Source: a virus | IMG/VR virus record: IMGVR_UViG_3300023179_000161 | Location: 1-49,935 of that record | Length of the DNA stretch: 49,935 nt | Direction: 5' to 3' (one strand) | Part shown: positions 33,598-42,181 of the stretch, one piece after another | Position numbering within the stretch: the first letter of the stretch is position 1 | How the letters are laid out: every line of letters begins with the position of its first letter | The notes under the pieces: generated by a model | The model's input: the letters and a program-made list of their open reading frames with translations, nothing else | Database searches by the model: none | Told to the model about the DNA's origin: nothing | Program-made: the position numbers and the translations under genes

Positions 33598-34063
33598 TTC
33601 ATTTACATATACAACAAGCCCCAATTCAGGTGTAAAGTTTCTTAAAACTCATCCTGATGCAGTTTTACCTGAACGTAATCATAAAGATTCTTTTACTGGA
33701 GATTCTGGCTATGATGTAACAGCTGTTGAAGATACTGTTATACCAGCAAGAGGTGCCGCTATTGTACCTGTTGGTCTTAAACTAGCTTATCTTCCACCAG
33801 GTATTTGGATTAGAGTTGAGTCTCGCTCTGGTTTGCAATTTAAATACGGCCTTCAAGCCTTCAACGGGATTATTGATAATCAATATAGGGGAGATTTAGG
33901 TATTCGGGTTCTTAATCATTCTGATAACGATTATACAGTTAAGAAGGGTGATAGAGTAGCACAATTTGTTCTTTACCCTCTTGTTACTTTAGAATCGTCT
34001 TGGTCTGAATCTATTCATGAAACTGAACGCGGGGAAAAAGGATTTGGCAGTTCCGGTCATTGA
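33590..34063 (+). CDS. dut: Deoxyuridine triphosphatase (dUTPase)
   Basis: A 157-residue trimeric-type dUTPase that hydrolyses dUTP to dUMP and pyrophosphate, preventing uracil incorporation and feeding thymidylate synthesis. All five motifs are visible: 1 DSGYDV (38-43), 2 RVESRSGL (75-82), 3 GIIDNQYRGDLG (93-104, with the catalytic Asp and Tyr), 4 GDRVAQFV (120-127), 5 RGEKGFGSSG (147-156). Motif 2 has an unusual Glu-Ser in place of the common Pro-Arg, a variation I would not over-interpret. Its start overlaps the 54-residue gene. It is followed after 34 bases by the clamp loader. Confidence 0.96.
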   Translation: MNSSFTYTTSPNSGVKFLKTHPDAVLPERNHKDSFTGDSGYDVTAVEDTVIPARGAAIVPVGLKLAYLPPGIWIRVESRSGLQFKYGLQAFNGIIDNQYRGDLGIRVLNHSDNDYTVKKGDRVAQFVLYPLVTLESSWSESIHETERGEKGFGSSGH

Positions 34064-34072
34064 TAGTATAAT
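34044..34072 (+). promoter_or_regulatory. Sigma70-type promoter for the clamp loader
   Basis: TTGGCA at 34044-34049 (five of six bases of the -35 consensus) and TATAAT at 34067-34072 (perfect -10) are separated by 17 bp. A transcript would begin near 34079, about 18 nt upstream of the ATG at 34098. The -35 box lies in the last codons of dut. Confidence 0.7.
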
Positions 34073-34097
34073 AACTTTTTAAAAATAAAGAAAAGAT

Positions 34098-35003
34098 ATG
34101 TTTAATAACTTATATGTAGAGCGTTACCGGCCTAAAAAGCTTGAAGATATTGTCTTAACTGAAGACGAAAAACAGTACTTCGAGTCTTTAAAAGAGAAGG
34201 ACGAAGTACCAAATCTTTTATTTGCTGGTAACCCAGGTACCGGCAAGACTACTCTTTCTAAGATCATTGCAAATGATATCTTAGATTGTCAGTACCTTTA
34301 TATTAATGCTTCTGACGAGAATGGTATTGATACAATTCGTTCTAAGGTTATCGGGTTTGCATCCACTAAGTCGTTAGATGGTAAGTTAAAGATAGTACTC
34401 TTTGACGAATGTGATGCCCTTACCCTTGACTCTCAGAAAGCTCTTCGTAATGTTATTGAAGAGTATTCACATAACACGAGGTTTATCTTTACTTGTAACT
34501 ATCTATTTAAAATCATTCCAGCTCTGCAATCTCGCTGTCAGATCTTTAATCTAACACCTCCTTTAGATGGAGTATTGAACAGAATCGTAGCTATACTTAA
34601 ACATGAGGGAATTGCCGTTCCTGATACCGAGAAACCAAAGCTCGTAGAGCTTGTTAGGTCTGGTTACCCTGACTTACGGCGTATTATTAACGACATTCAG
34701 AAGTTTTCTTATACCGGAACTTTAACGATTAAAGATAATCAAGTTAAAGGCATTGCTAATAAGGTCGTTGAGAAGATTAGAGGTAGGGTATCTCCTCAAG
34801 AACTTCGTAAGTATGTTATTGAAAGAGAACAAGAGTTTTCTGGGGATTATCTTCAACTTCTTAAAGAGATGTTTGAAGTAATGTTTGAGACTGATACAGA
34901 TGCCAATAACCTTCTTATAATTTCTGAAGGCATGTATAAGGATGCCATAGTAATTGATAAAGAGATTAACTGGTTTAGTACTTGCTTAAAATTATACAAT
35001 TAA
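34098..35003 (+). CDS. 44: Clamp loader large subunit, gp44-like AAA+ ATPase
   Basis: A 301-residue AAA+ protein similar to T4 gp44 (319 aa) and replication factor C small subunits. It opens the gp45 ring and places it on primed DNA. Walker A is GNPGTGKTT (44-52), Walker B LFDECDAL (101-108, DECD), and the arginine finger SRC lies at 145-147. The N-terminal ERYRPKKLEDIV is the classical clamp-loader start. Sensor-type segment FTCNYLFKIIPALQSRC is intact. gp62, its usual partner gene, is not found directly downstream, where a convergent gene abuts instead. The promoter is sigma70-like, consistent with early expression. The clamp gene gp45 is 14 kb away on the other strand. Confidence 0.95.
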   Translation: MFNNLYVERYRPKKLEDIVLTEDEKQYFESLKEKDEVPNLLFAGNPGTGKTTLSKIIANDILDCQYLYINASDENGIDTIRSKVIGFASTKSLDGKLKIVLFDECDALTLDSQKALRNVIEEYSHNTRFIFTCNYLFKIIPALQSRCQIFNLTPPLDGVLNRIVAILKHEGIAVPDTEKPKLVELVRSGYPDLRRIINDIQKFSYTGTLTIKDNQVKGIANKVVEKIRGRVSPQELRKYVIEREQEFSGDYLQLLKEMFEVMFETDTDANNLLIISEGMYKDAIVIDKEINWFSTCLKLYN

Positions 35004-35242
35004 CGACCACAGCAACGTCTTATCATCGGTTGAGATGCTTGTGGCTGAGGTGTAGAGGTTTGGGTTTGTTGTTCTGTTATTGAAGGTTGTTCTGTATGAA
35101 TATATGTGTTAACATCCATCATGGCTTGCATTTGACTAGGATATGGTTTGGAGCGATATACAACTATGTTATTGGTAGAGTTATGTACAGAACCAATATA
35201 CTCATTATTTTCTAAATTTATAGATGTATAATAATTTCTCAT
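35000..35242 (-). CDS. Small hypothetical protein with RRCCGR end, 80 aa
   Basis: An 80-residue protein. N-terminal half is beta-like (NLENNEYIGSVHNSTNNIVVY) and the C-terminal half is Gln/Thr/Ser/Pro-rich (SITEQQTQTSTPQPQ), ending MIRRCCGR. The paired Cys at the extreme end is distinctive and may be a disulphide or metal-binding tip. Its stop overlaps the gp44 stop by 4 bases in convergent orientation. It follows the baseplate hub-like gene on the minus strand and could be a late accessory protein; no family was recognised. Confidence 0.6.
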   Translation of the reverse strand: MRNYYTSINLENNEYIGSVHNSTNNIVVYRSKPYPSQMQAMMDVNTYIHTEQPSITEQQTQTSTPQPQASQPMIRRCCGR

Positions 35243-35282
35243 ATAATAAAATTAATTATCTTTATAAAAATTAAATTCAAAT

Positions 35283-36941
35283 TTATGCTAAATTACCTGT
35301 AGTTATACCTTGTATAGGTGTGGATACAGCAGAACCGTTTGAAGTAGGTAAATTAGATAAAGATTGATATCTATGTACTTTTACTGCTGTAATATCGTTA
35401 TAGTAAACCTCTGCTTCAAAAATATGTTTTATATCTATTATAAACCATTGACCAAAAAATTTATCTTCAAAATGTCCGGGTGGCACTCCTTGAGTTTTAT
35501 CTATAGCTATAAACCTTCCTGTCTCTCGACTTGTTAAACCAAGAACACGAAAGTTTACAGCTGCATTTTGAAATACACCTAGATATAAAAGTTTTTGTAT
35601 ACCTGGTAGTTGTCGTAGAGTGCTATCGTTGTCATTAAAATCACCATATAAAGAAAACATAGGAACAATATTTTTAGATTTTTTATCTTCGTTTAAATTT
35701 ACTAAAAATAAATCATCACTACTGCCAACTTTATATAATTTTTCGATATATTGTTGAGAGATGTAATCTTTTGCTTTATACACAGTATTTTTTGCAAAAT
35801 CGGTTCTAAAAATTCTATTTTTAAAGTCGTATGAATAAACAGGAGAAGTACAAAACCCTTTTTCGTTCATTAAGGCTGCAATATCAACAAACCTATAATT
35901 TGTAATTTGATTATATTTAAATATTTTAACATCAACAGTATCACTGTCGTCTTGACTTATTGGTGCTTTTAAAGCCCGGGTCGGGTTATCAGATGTTGAT
36001 ACATAGCTTTGTAAGAAAAAATGCTCAATTTGCCATTCACCTGGAGCATTACCATTTTTTGTTGATTGTTCAAAATAATATTTGAGTGGTCGAAGTGTGA
36101 AGTAGCCAAGATCAGTATAATCAGGACCTCTTTCTTTTATAAGAATACTAACATCATTAATATTTTCTTCATTACTTGTACTACTTAAATGTTGTTCGTA
36201 TACGTACATTAAACTTTCATAAGCGGTTGTTTGTGCTGGAGCTGTATAAAAAAGACGGCCGGCTCCATTATCCCATGCTTCTTCATTTCCTAATGGATTA
36301 TTATTAATACCATCTAAACCTTTTAATATAATTTCTTTAATTGCTTGTCCTGTTGGTATCATTCCATAATTAGAATATATACCAGCTCTTTTATCTCCTT
36401 CAATATCTGCAAGAGGAGAAAGAGCTGTTGAGTACTCCATTATATTGGTATTAAGTTTTTGATACCAGTAATCCCAAAAATATACTTTCAAACATTTTAA
36501 ATCCGCGGAAGCAGCATTTTGTGCACCTGGAGGTAAATCAACATCTTCGATATCATAAATTGAAAAAAGGTATGAAAGAGTCCAGTGTGTTTTATCTCTT
36601 ATAACAAAATCATTTACAGCCTCACCCACAATTTTCGGTGTTACTCTTATTCTTAATAAATCTTTTCCGTCATTGGTAAAGTTATAAATTCGTCCTGTAC
36701 TAGTTCTTAGCCCGGTTTGTGCTGTTGAATATTGCCCGGTAATACTGCTAAATAGTTCATCTCCTGCTTCTGGATAATAATAAAAAGACAACGTGCCACG
36801 AACAACCCATTCCGATAAGGTATCTTGTATTGTTAAATTAACAATTGCATTTGGGTTTATAGAGAATTGTTCAATACCATTATCTAAATAAATTTCACAC
36901 TCATGCTGTGTTTGGTTGTACTTTGTATCAAAAATAGCCAT
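35283..36941 (-). CDS. Probable baseplate hub protein, gp27-like
   Basis: A 552-residue protein. The N-terminus has a beta-rich core (CEIYLDNGIEQFSINPNAIV, then NLTIQDTLSEWVVRGTLSF) and the C-terminal quarter a second related barrel: NAAVNFRVLGLTSRETGRFIAID followed by GQWFIIDIKHIFEAEVYYND and ITAVKVHRYQSL. This ending, with a Gly-Trp-Phe-Ile strand, His and a Tyr-containing final hairpin, is typical of gp27/gpD-type hub proteins, which form a trimeric tube-like ring. T4 gp27 is smaller (391 aa), so there is extra sequence in the middle. It follows gp53- and gp48/54-like genes, which supports a baseplate role. Homology is inferred from pattern and context. Confidence 0.6.
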   Translation of the reverse strand: MAIFDTKYNQTQHECEIYLDNGIEQFSINPNAIVNLTIQDTLSEWVVRGTLSFYYYPEAGDELFSSITGQYSTAQTGLRTSTGRIYNFTNDGKDLLRIRVTPKIVGEAVNDFVIRDKTHWTLSYLFSIYDIEDVDLPPGAQNAASADLKCLKVYFWDYWYQKLNTNIMEYSTALSPLADIEGDKRAGIYSNYGMIPTGQAIKEIILKGLDGINNNPLGNEEAWDNGAGRLFYTAPAQTTAYESLMYVYEQHLSSTSNEENINDVSILIKERGPDYTDLGYFTLRPLKYYFEQSTKNGNAPGEWQIEHFFLQSYVSTSDNPTRALKAPISQDDSDTVDVKIFKYNQITNYRFVDIAALMNEKGFCTSPVYSYDFKNRIFRTDFAKNTVYKAKDYISQQYIEKLYKVGSSDDLFLVNLNEDKKSKNIVPMFSLYGDFNDNDSTLRQLPGIQKLLYLGVFQNAAVNFRVLGLTSRETGRFIAIDKTQGVPPGHFEDKFFGQWFIIDIKHIFEAEVYYNDITAVKVHRYQSLSNLPTSNGSAVSTPIQGITTGNLA

Positions 36942-36950
36942 AATAAAGCT

Positions 36951-37304
36951 TTATTTAATTTGACTTTGTATTTCAGTTAAAATTGTTCTTACTACTGATG
37001 TTTTAAAAACTTTTATAATGGTTCCTTGTTCAGGTAAATTAACAGGGTTAATAATATTATTAGCTGCTAATACTATCCACCATAAATTTGGAGTTTCATA
37101 AACTCTATATGAGATTAACGGCCAGGTATCACCATATTTTATCAAATATTCATTATAATATCCACCCGGTAAATTTGTCGGTATATTTATGTTTTGAAGT
37201 ATATTATAATAATATCTTTCATTTTCATCTTGATAAATTTGAAAAATATTTTCATAATTATCAGAAGCTAGTTTTGGTAAATCTTTTATCTTATTTTGAT
37301 ACAT
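36951..37304 (-). CDS. 53: Baseplate wedge protein gp53-like (LysM-type core)
   Basis: A 117-residue protein with an LysM-like core: YLIKYGDTWPLISYRVYETPNLW followed by WIVLAANNIINPVNLPEQGT. The order matches T4 gp53 (196 aa), which has AIYGNPQLYWVLLMCNDNYD. In T4, gp53 locks neighbouring wedges around gp25 and gp6. The N-terminus here is shorter (KIKDLPKLASDNYENIFQIY). It lies between the hub-like gene and the gp48/54-like gene, consistent with one baseplate block. The assignment to gp53 rather than to another LysM baseplate protein is based on length and neighbours. Confidence 0.7.
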   Translation of the reverse strand: MYQNKIKDLPKLASDNYENIFQIYQDENERYYYNILQNINIPTNLPGGYYNEYLIKYGDTWPLISYRVYETPNLWWIVLAANNIINPVNLPEQGTIIKVFKTSVVRTILTEIQSQIK

Positions 37305-37306
37305 AA

Positions 37307-38440
37307 TTAATCTCCTGGTTGTGGTGTTATTCTCGGTCTAGTTGTTTGAGGTGGGACAGGGGAAGGAATAGTTTGAGATGGATTAGGTAGAGGGTAGTTA
37401 GGTGCACGATTAAGAATAGTTTGTGCAAATCCTTGAACGGTATTAGCAGCACCAGCTTCTATATCTGTAATAGTCTGATCTGCACCTTGAAAAATTGAAG
37501 CGGTAATATTTTGATTTTGTACGCTTTGAAATTGATTTTTACTAGGAATAACCATATCTAATAAAGTTATATCAATTTCATAAACATCTGGTACATTGCA
37601 TAATGAACCATCGTCGTTTCGAAGTAGTCGCACATTTCCTCGGTTATAAATTGTTAAATTAGTTACACAAGAAGCATAACTATAATGTTGACCTATAACT
37701 AAAACTTCATAATATACAGGTGGTATACTAGTTATAAAATCTCTTTTATTATAAAGGTTTTGATTGACTAATAACTCACACAATAAACGGTTTTTTTTCC
37801 AATCATCAGGAGCTAGAGTGTTATATAGAGGAAATACAATACGAATACTTCTAGGATCATGACTCTGCCAAAGCCTTGGTCTATCGCTTATACCTATTTT
37901 AGGGTAAGCAGCCACCGCGGCGGCCATTGTGCCTGATTCTGCTAATTTAAATATATCATCAATAACACCAGTAAATTTATTAGCACCAGGTATTTTATCT
38001 ATAGCCCCTGCAATTCCTCCCGTTGCTTTTTTAAAAGCTTCAACACTGTCTAAGGCTACCCAAGGATCGGTATTTACTTCAAAATTAATTTCTGAAAAAT
38101 ATGGCATATCATAAACAAAACCTGTAGGTTTATCTCTTGGATAAAGTTGTTCATATGGTGACAAAATATCACCTGTACCATCAACATCACCTGCTGCAAA
38201 TTGTTGTAACCCATTTAAATAAAAATAATATTGTCTTTTTATGGTTGTCTCTAATACTTGATACTCTCTTAGTATTACTCTCCCCATTGTTGTTTTTACT
38301 GATTGACTAACAGTCCAAGGATAATCTCTAGTAATATTAACATAACCATATCTACCATCAGCAGGTACATAAATATTAGCTAGACCACCCTTGCCGCCAG
38401 CAATTGACTGTTGTACTGTAGTAAAAAGGGCATTAACCAT
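37307..38440 (-). CDS. Baseplate-tail tube junction protein, gp48/gp54-like
   Basis: A 377-residue protein from the ATG at 38440 (a TTG at 38446 is an unlikely start). Its first half contains YVNITRDYPWTVSQSVKTTMGRVILREYQ and a collapsed Ala/Gly-rich stretch near 150 (DKIPGANKFTGVIDDIFKLA). The second half holds a tube-type barrel: PVYYEVLVIGQHYSYASCVTNL, then RNDDGSLCNVPDVYEIDITLLDM. A Pro/Thr/Gln-rich tail follows. T4 gp48 (364 aa) and gp54 (320 aa) have this fold and sit between baseplate hub and tube. Position next to the tape measure and gp53-like genes supports it. Which of gp48 or gp54 it represents cannot be decided. Confidence 0.65.
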   Translation of the reverse strand: MVNALFTTVQQSIAGGKGGLANIYVPADGRYGYVNITRDYPWTVSQSVKTTMGRVILREYQVLETTIKRQYYFYLNGLQQFAAGDVDGTGDILSPYEQLYPRDKPTGFVYDMPYFSEINFEVNTDPWVALDSVEAFKKATGGIAGAIDKIPGANKFTGVIDDIFKLAESGTMAAAVAAYPKIGISDRPRLWQSHDPRSIRIVFPLYNTLAPDDWKKNRLLCELLVNQNLYNKRDFITSIPPVYYEVLVIGQHYSYASCVTNLTIYNRGNVRLLRNDDGSLCNVPDVYEIDITLLDMVIPSKNQFQSVQNQNITASIFQGADQTITDIEAGAANTVQGFAQTILNRAPNYPLPNPSQTIPSPVPPQTTRPRITPQPGD

Positions 38441-38455
38441 ATACAATTACTTAAT

Positions 38456-40363
38456 TTAAAAATCTGGTATAAACTGACTTCTTACAGCTCTTATTGGATC
38501 AACATTGTTAGCAGCTACTAAAGAAGCTGGTGGGGAAGGAGAAGACTGAGTATTATTAATAGCGGGCATTACAATATTAGGGGCTGTATTTGATTTTGAT
38601 CCAAAAGCCCGAGCTAATGCTAAAATGGCTTCACTTAAAAGTTTAACAGAGCTATTAGTTACTTCTGTGTTACTAGCAATTTTATCTAAAGTTTTGTTAT
38701 TAATATTTATATTATCTGTATCGACTGAATTTTTTAAAGAGGGTATAGGTTCTTGAACAACACTTTTAACTAAAGGATTTATTGTTTTAACTTTTAATGG
38801 TTTTACAGGTTTAATACTTTCAGTAATTTCTAAATTTTCTGTTAACGAATCTGTAAAATTGTTTATTTGTTTATTTGACCAATCGTAAAGATTATCTGTC
38901 CATTCAGTTAATTTTGTTGTTGTGGTATTTTTAAGTTCGTCATTTAAATCAGTTAATGGGTTTGTAAGATTTGTTGTTTCTATTATAGGTTTAGATTTAG
39001 TAGATAGAAATGATAGTACAGGTTTAAGGGACGGTGCTAGATTAGACATTTCTTTTAGTCCGTCTATAACTTTATTACTTTTTATTTTCTCTAACCCTTT
39101 TGTTAAAGAGTTAACAATAGGCATTTGTTCTATTTTATTAGAAACTTCTTTCGTTATATCTTCTGATAAATTTATATCTTGTGCTACAGGTACACCTTCT
39201 TTTGAAACTAAACCACTGACTGTAGCGGGTCTTAATAAAGGTGAAACAAGCTGTCTTAATGGAGATGTTTTTCCTTTTTGAAGTTCTTTAATAGTATACA
39301 TTAAACCTTCTAGCTTAGATTTTTCCATTAAGCTTTGAAACTTTTTATCCTCCTCTCCTCCGGTAAGAATGTCCCATTTATCATTATATTGATAATTTTT
39401 TTTGTCTTTTGTTTCAGATAGATAAACCCCTCTTAAAAAATCATGTACCCCTACTGCTGATTTATCATTTATTTTTTTTGCTATAGTAATTTTATTTTCA
39501 GGGGTCTCGGTTAACGTGTACTGTTTAGGTGTTAATTTACGTAAATTTTCACTCGTAGTGCGAGATGGTAAATCAAACATTTCTCTATAAAGAATATCTC
39601 TATCTGATGCATACTCTTGGAGTGGCATATCGAATATTTTCGGACCAATATCTTTTAAAATAGTTTTTATTGTGTCTTTTAAGAAAGGTACTGTTTCTTT
39701 AAAATTTCGCTCTTTTAGTTCTTCTTTTAAAGTATCATAACCAACAGGGGCTTTTATATTAGTAGCATACCTGCCCATAAACTGTGCTAATCCTTTTCTG
39801 ATACGTTCAGTCATAGCATCATCTTCACCTTTTAACATTTGATAACCAATTGATGTGCCGGGTGTAAGTTCCCAAGGACGGGGTATTTTCTTAACTGTTT
39901 CTTCTAATTTAGAAGTTGTTTTTTCTATAGCTTTTGCAAATTTATTTAAAAAATTATTTTTATTTTCTGTATTTAAATCAGTCTCTTTAGTTTCTGTATT
40001 TGTGTTTATAACAGGCTCTTTAGTCTCCGGAGTAGTTAAAATTTTAAAAGTATTGTTAGTGACACTCAAAAGTTTATTAGTGTCAGCTTGCTTATACAAA
40101 GATGATTGAGTGTTTTCTTTATTTTGTGTTTGTTTGGTATTAGTTTTATTAGCTTCTGTCGTTTTAGTTTTATTGTTCTTTAAGCTATCAATTTTAGCAC
40201 TTATTTTTTTATCGTTTATTTCAATCTTACTACTAACAGTGGATAGAGCTTTATCTACAACATCATTTAAAAACTTAGAATTTATATCTAATTTAGAAAG
40301 TAATGTATTAGCTAAATCTTCTTTAAGAGAAAAATTATTTGCTGAGCCTGTGTTGGTTTCCAT
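38456..40363 (-). CDS. Probable tape measure protein, gp29-like
   Basis: A 635-residue, Lys/Asn/Thr-rich, mostly helical protein with long charged N-terminal coiled-coil segments (KLDINSKFLNDVVDKALSTV) and a Pro/Asn/Ser-rich C-terminus ending IRAVRSQFIPDF. No catalytic motif is visible. Length is close to T4 gp29 (590 aa), and it lies between the tape-measure-chaperone-like genes and the gp48/54-like gene, as gp29 does between gp28/gp51 and gp48. A tape measure sets tail length and travels through the tube. The ATG is directly preceded by AAGGAG. Helicity and position support the call; sequence identity is not claimed. Confidence 0.6.
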   Translation of the reverse strand: METNTGSANNFSLKEDLANTLLSKLDINSKFLNDVVDKALSTVSSKIEINDKKISAKIDSLKNNKTKTTEANKTNTKQTQNKENTQSSLYKQADTNKLLSVTNNTFKILTTPETKEPVINTNTETKETDLNTENKNNFLNKFAKAIEKTTSKLEETVKKIPRPWELTPGTSIGYQMLKGEDDAMTERIRKGLAQFMGRYATNIKAPVGYDTLKEELKERNFKETVPFLKDTIKTILKDIGPKIFDMPLQEYASDRDILYREMFDLPSRTTSENLRKLTPKQYTLTETPENKITIAKKINDKSAVGVHDFLRGVYLSETKDKKNYQYNDKWDILTGGEEDKKFQSLMEKSKLEGLMYTIKELQKGKTSPLRQLVSPLLRPATVSGLVSKEGVPVAQDINLSEDITKEVSNKIEQMPIVNSLTKGLEKIKSNKVIDGLKEMSNLAPSLKPVLSFLSTKSKPIIETTNLTNPLTDLNDELKNTTTTKLTEWTDNLYDWSNKQINNFTDSLTENLEITESIKPVKPLKVKTINPLVKSVVQEPIPSLKNSVDTDNININNKTLDKIASNTEVTNSSVKLLSEAILALARAFGSKSNTAPNIVMPAINNTQSSPSPPASLVAANNVDPIRAVRSQFIPDF

Positions 40364-40386
40364 CTCCTTATATATTTAAGAAGAGG

Positions 40387-40394
40387 TATTTATT
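40387..40394 (-). promoter_or_regulatory. Late-promoter-like AATAAATA
   Basis: AATAAATA on the minus strand, 23 nt upstream of the tape measure ATG, overlapping the end of the preceding gene. This spacing leaves room for the AAGGAG ribosome-binding sequence. Confidence 0.45.
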
Positions 40395-41214
40395 AAGCAT
40401 TAAAAAATGTAGCGTCAAAAGGGAGTTCTTTTTCTAAAACTACGATATTATCAGTATTATCTTTAATTTCAAATCTACAAACTAGTAATTGTTTTACAGT
40501 GTCTCTATAGTTTTCAATATATTTTATAACTTTATTAATTAAAGAAACTGGTAATTTTTCAATAATTTTAATACGATCTTTAAAATTATATTCAAGTAAG
40601 TTTATTGGTGTATTGTTAAGAGTAATAGATGATATAAATTTTGTAACTTCGTTTACAAAAGTATCTCCAATTATATCTCTTAAGTCAGTTGGATTTGAGA
40701 TATTATTAATATTTTTATGAAGTTCGTTTTCTAATTTGTTTTCAGTATCTAATGTTGGAAGATTGCAGGTAATCGAACAATTATCATTTGTAAATATTTC
40801 TGAATTAAAAGTAATTTGTTTATCTTGAAACTGATTTAAAATATCATTTATAGAAACAGTTTTTTGTGTTGTATCTATACTATCTTCTAAAATATTAAAT
40901 GTATATTCGGGGGAAATACACTCTATACGGGTTTTTAAAAAAATAAAAATTTTATCATATACTGTAAAGAGACTTGTATTTATTTCAGGATGTAAACAAT
41001 TTTCTTTAATAATAGCATTAAAAGTGAGAGTAAAATCAGTATTATAAAGTTGAGTGTCAAAAACAGTTCTAAGTAAACGTTTTAATTGTTGAGTGGTAAG
41101 TTGTTTAAACTTAACCTCTTGATTTAAAGAGGGGATAAAAATTAAAAAACTACTATTAGTATCTAACTGTTGTAAAAGAGAGATTATATTGTTTACATTG
41201 TTAGTTTCTGTCAT
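40393..41214 (-). CDS. gp26-like baseplate hub/tape-measure chaperone candidate
   Basis: A 273-residue, very AT-rich gene. The N-terminal part has the pattern of the T4 gp26 family: FIPSLNQEVKFKQLTTQQLKRLL, FNAIIKENC, then a helix ending in DKIFIFLKTRIECISPEY. A later segment (LDTENKLENELHKNINN) and a C-terminal helical stretch (LINKVIKYIENYRDTVKQLL) follow. gp26-family proteins sit in the T4 hub operon and are thought to assist hub or tape-measure assembly. Its upstream neighbour has the same N-terminal pattern, so the two appear to be paralogues, comparable to the paired tail assembly chaperones of other phages. An AATAAATA motif precedes it. Confidence 0.55.
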   Translation of the reverse strand: MTETNNVNNIISLLQQLDTNSSFLIFIPSLNQEVKFKQLTTQQLKRLLRTVFDTQLYNTDFTLTFNAIIKENCLHPEINTSLFTVYDKIFIFLKTRIECISPEYTFNILEDSIDTTQKTVSINDILNQFQDKQITFNSEIFTNDNCSITCNLPTLDTENKLENELHKNINNISNPTDLRDIIGDTFVNEVTKFISSITLNNTPINLLEYNFKDRIKIIEKLPVSLINKVIKYIENYRDTVKQLLVCRFEIKDNTDNIVVLEKELPFDATFFNA

Positions 41215-41219
41215 AGGGG

Positions 41220-41227
41220 TATTTATT
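41220..41227 (-). promoter_or_regulatory. Late-promoter-like AATAAATA
   Basis: AATAAATA on the minus strand, 5 nt upstream of the ATG at 41214, in the 34-bp gap between the two chaperone-like genes. Confidence 0.35.
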
Positions 41228-41248
41228 ATAGATTATTTTTAGGTTCCA

Positions 41249-42145
41249 CTAAACTAAATCGTTATTAATAGGATTAAAAAATTCTTCAGTAGCATTTTTA
41301 GGATCGTTATTTTGATTTAAAATAGAATTTAATTTTTTGACAAATAATATATATTCTCCTGGGGTGCAGTTTTCTATATACTCAGGTGTAAAGTTACCAA
41401 GTTTACAAAGCATAAAGATATTTTCATATAAAAGCATTAACTGTTCTCCAAATAAAACTTTAATTAATTCTGTTAAAGTTTGAATATTAAAATTAAAAGG
41501 TAAAAATTTATCCTTTAAACCTGGTATATTGTGTAATAAATTTATTTTATTAATACTTTCTAAAAATATATTAATTTTTTTATAAAAAGAAGATGTTACT
41601 TTAATCGGTAGTTGTTCAAAAATTTTTGTCTTATCAATTTCAGTTAATTCTTGAAAATTAAAACTTATTTCATTTATTTTTATTTTTTTTATAAAAAATA
41701 AATATGTTTTGTCAAATGACAAGTTAAATAAATTATAAATATTTTTAAGAGTAGGTAAAGTGTAGGTAACTTCTATATTTTTAAATAAATCAGCCTGTAA
41801 AATATTTTGCTTTTTAAAATTATTTAAAGTCTCAATAAATTTATATAAGTTTATTTCTATTTTGGTATTTTGTTTGTCTTGAGGTTGAACATATATTACA
41901 TTTCCTATACTTGTGCAGCGTATTTCTAAGAGCAACAAAAAACAATCTAAAACTGTTAAACTATTTAATTCATTTTTACTTAAAGAAGTTATGTCCTGTA
42001 AAATTTTTATTAAATTAATAAAAACTATTTCTGGTTCTATAACATTTCCTATTAAACATTTATAAAGAGTTTTTAAATGTTTTACTTGTAACTCTTTAAA
42101 ATGAAAAGAATTTTCCTCTGTGGAAAATTTGCTAATTAAATTCAT
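41249..42145 (-). CDS. Second gp26/gp51-like assembly chaperone candidate
   Basis: A 298-residue, extremely AT-rich gene (Lys, Ile, Asn, Phe, Leu dominate). N-terminal residues follow the same pattern as the next gene: FHFKELQVKHLKTLYKCL, VFINLIKILQDI, then SLTVLDCFLLLLEIRCTSIGN. The C-terminal domain (LMLLYENIFMLCKLGNFTPE, then YIENCTPGEYILFVKKL) resembles the LG-x-(S/T)-P...TP-x-E motif of tail assembly chaperones. Location between a tube-like gene and the tape measure supports this. It may load or guard the tape measure in the cytoplasm and be absent from the virion. gp51 is one possible T4 counterpart. Confidence 0.5.
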   Translation of the reverse strand: MNLISKFSTEENSFHFKELQVKHLKTLYKCLIGNVIEPEIVFINLIKILQDITSLSKNELNSLTVLDCFLLLLEIRCTSIGNVIYVQPQDKQNTKIEINLYKFIETLNNFKKQNILQADLFKNIEVTYTLPTLKNIYNLFNLSFDKTYLFFIKKIKINEISFNFQELTEIDKTKIFEQLPIKVTSSFYKKINIFLESINKINLLHNIPGLKDKFLPFNFNIQTLTELIKVLFGEQLMLLYENIFMLCKLGNFTPEYIENCTPGEYILFVKKLNSILNQNNDPKNATEEFFNPINNDLV

Positions 42146-42181
42146 TTATTAAATTTATTACTGAAATAATAATTATACAAC

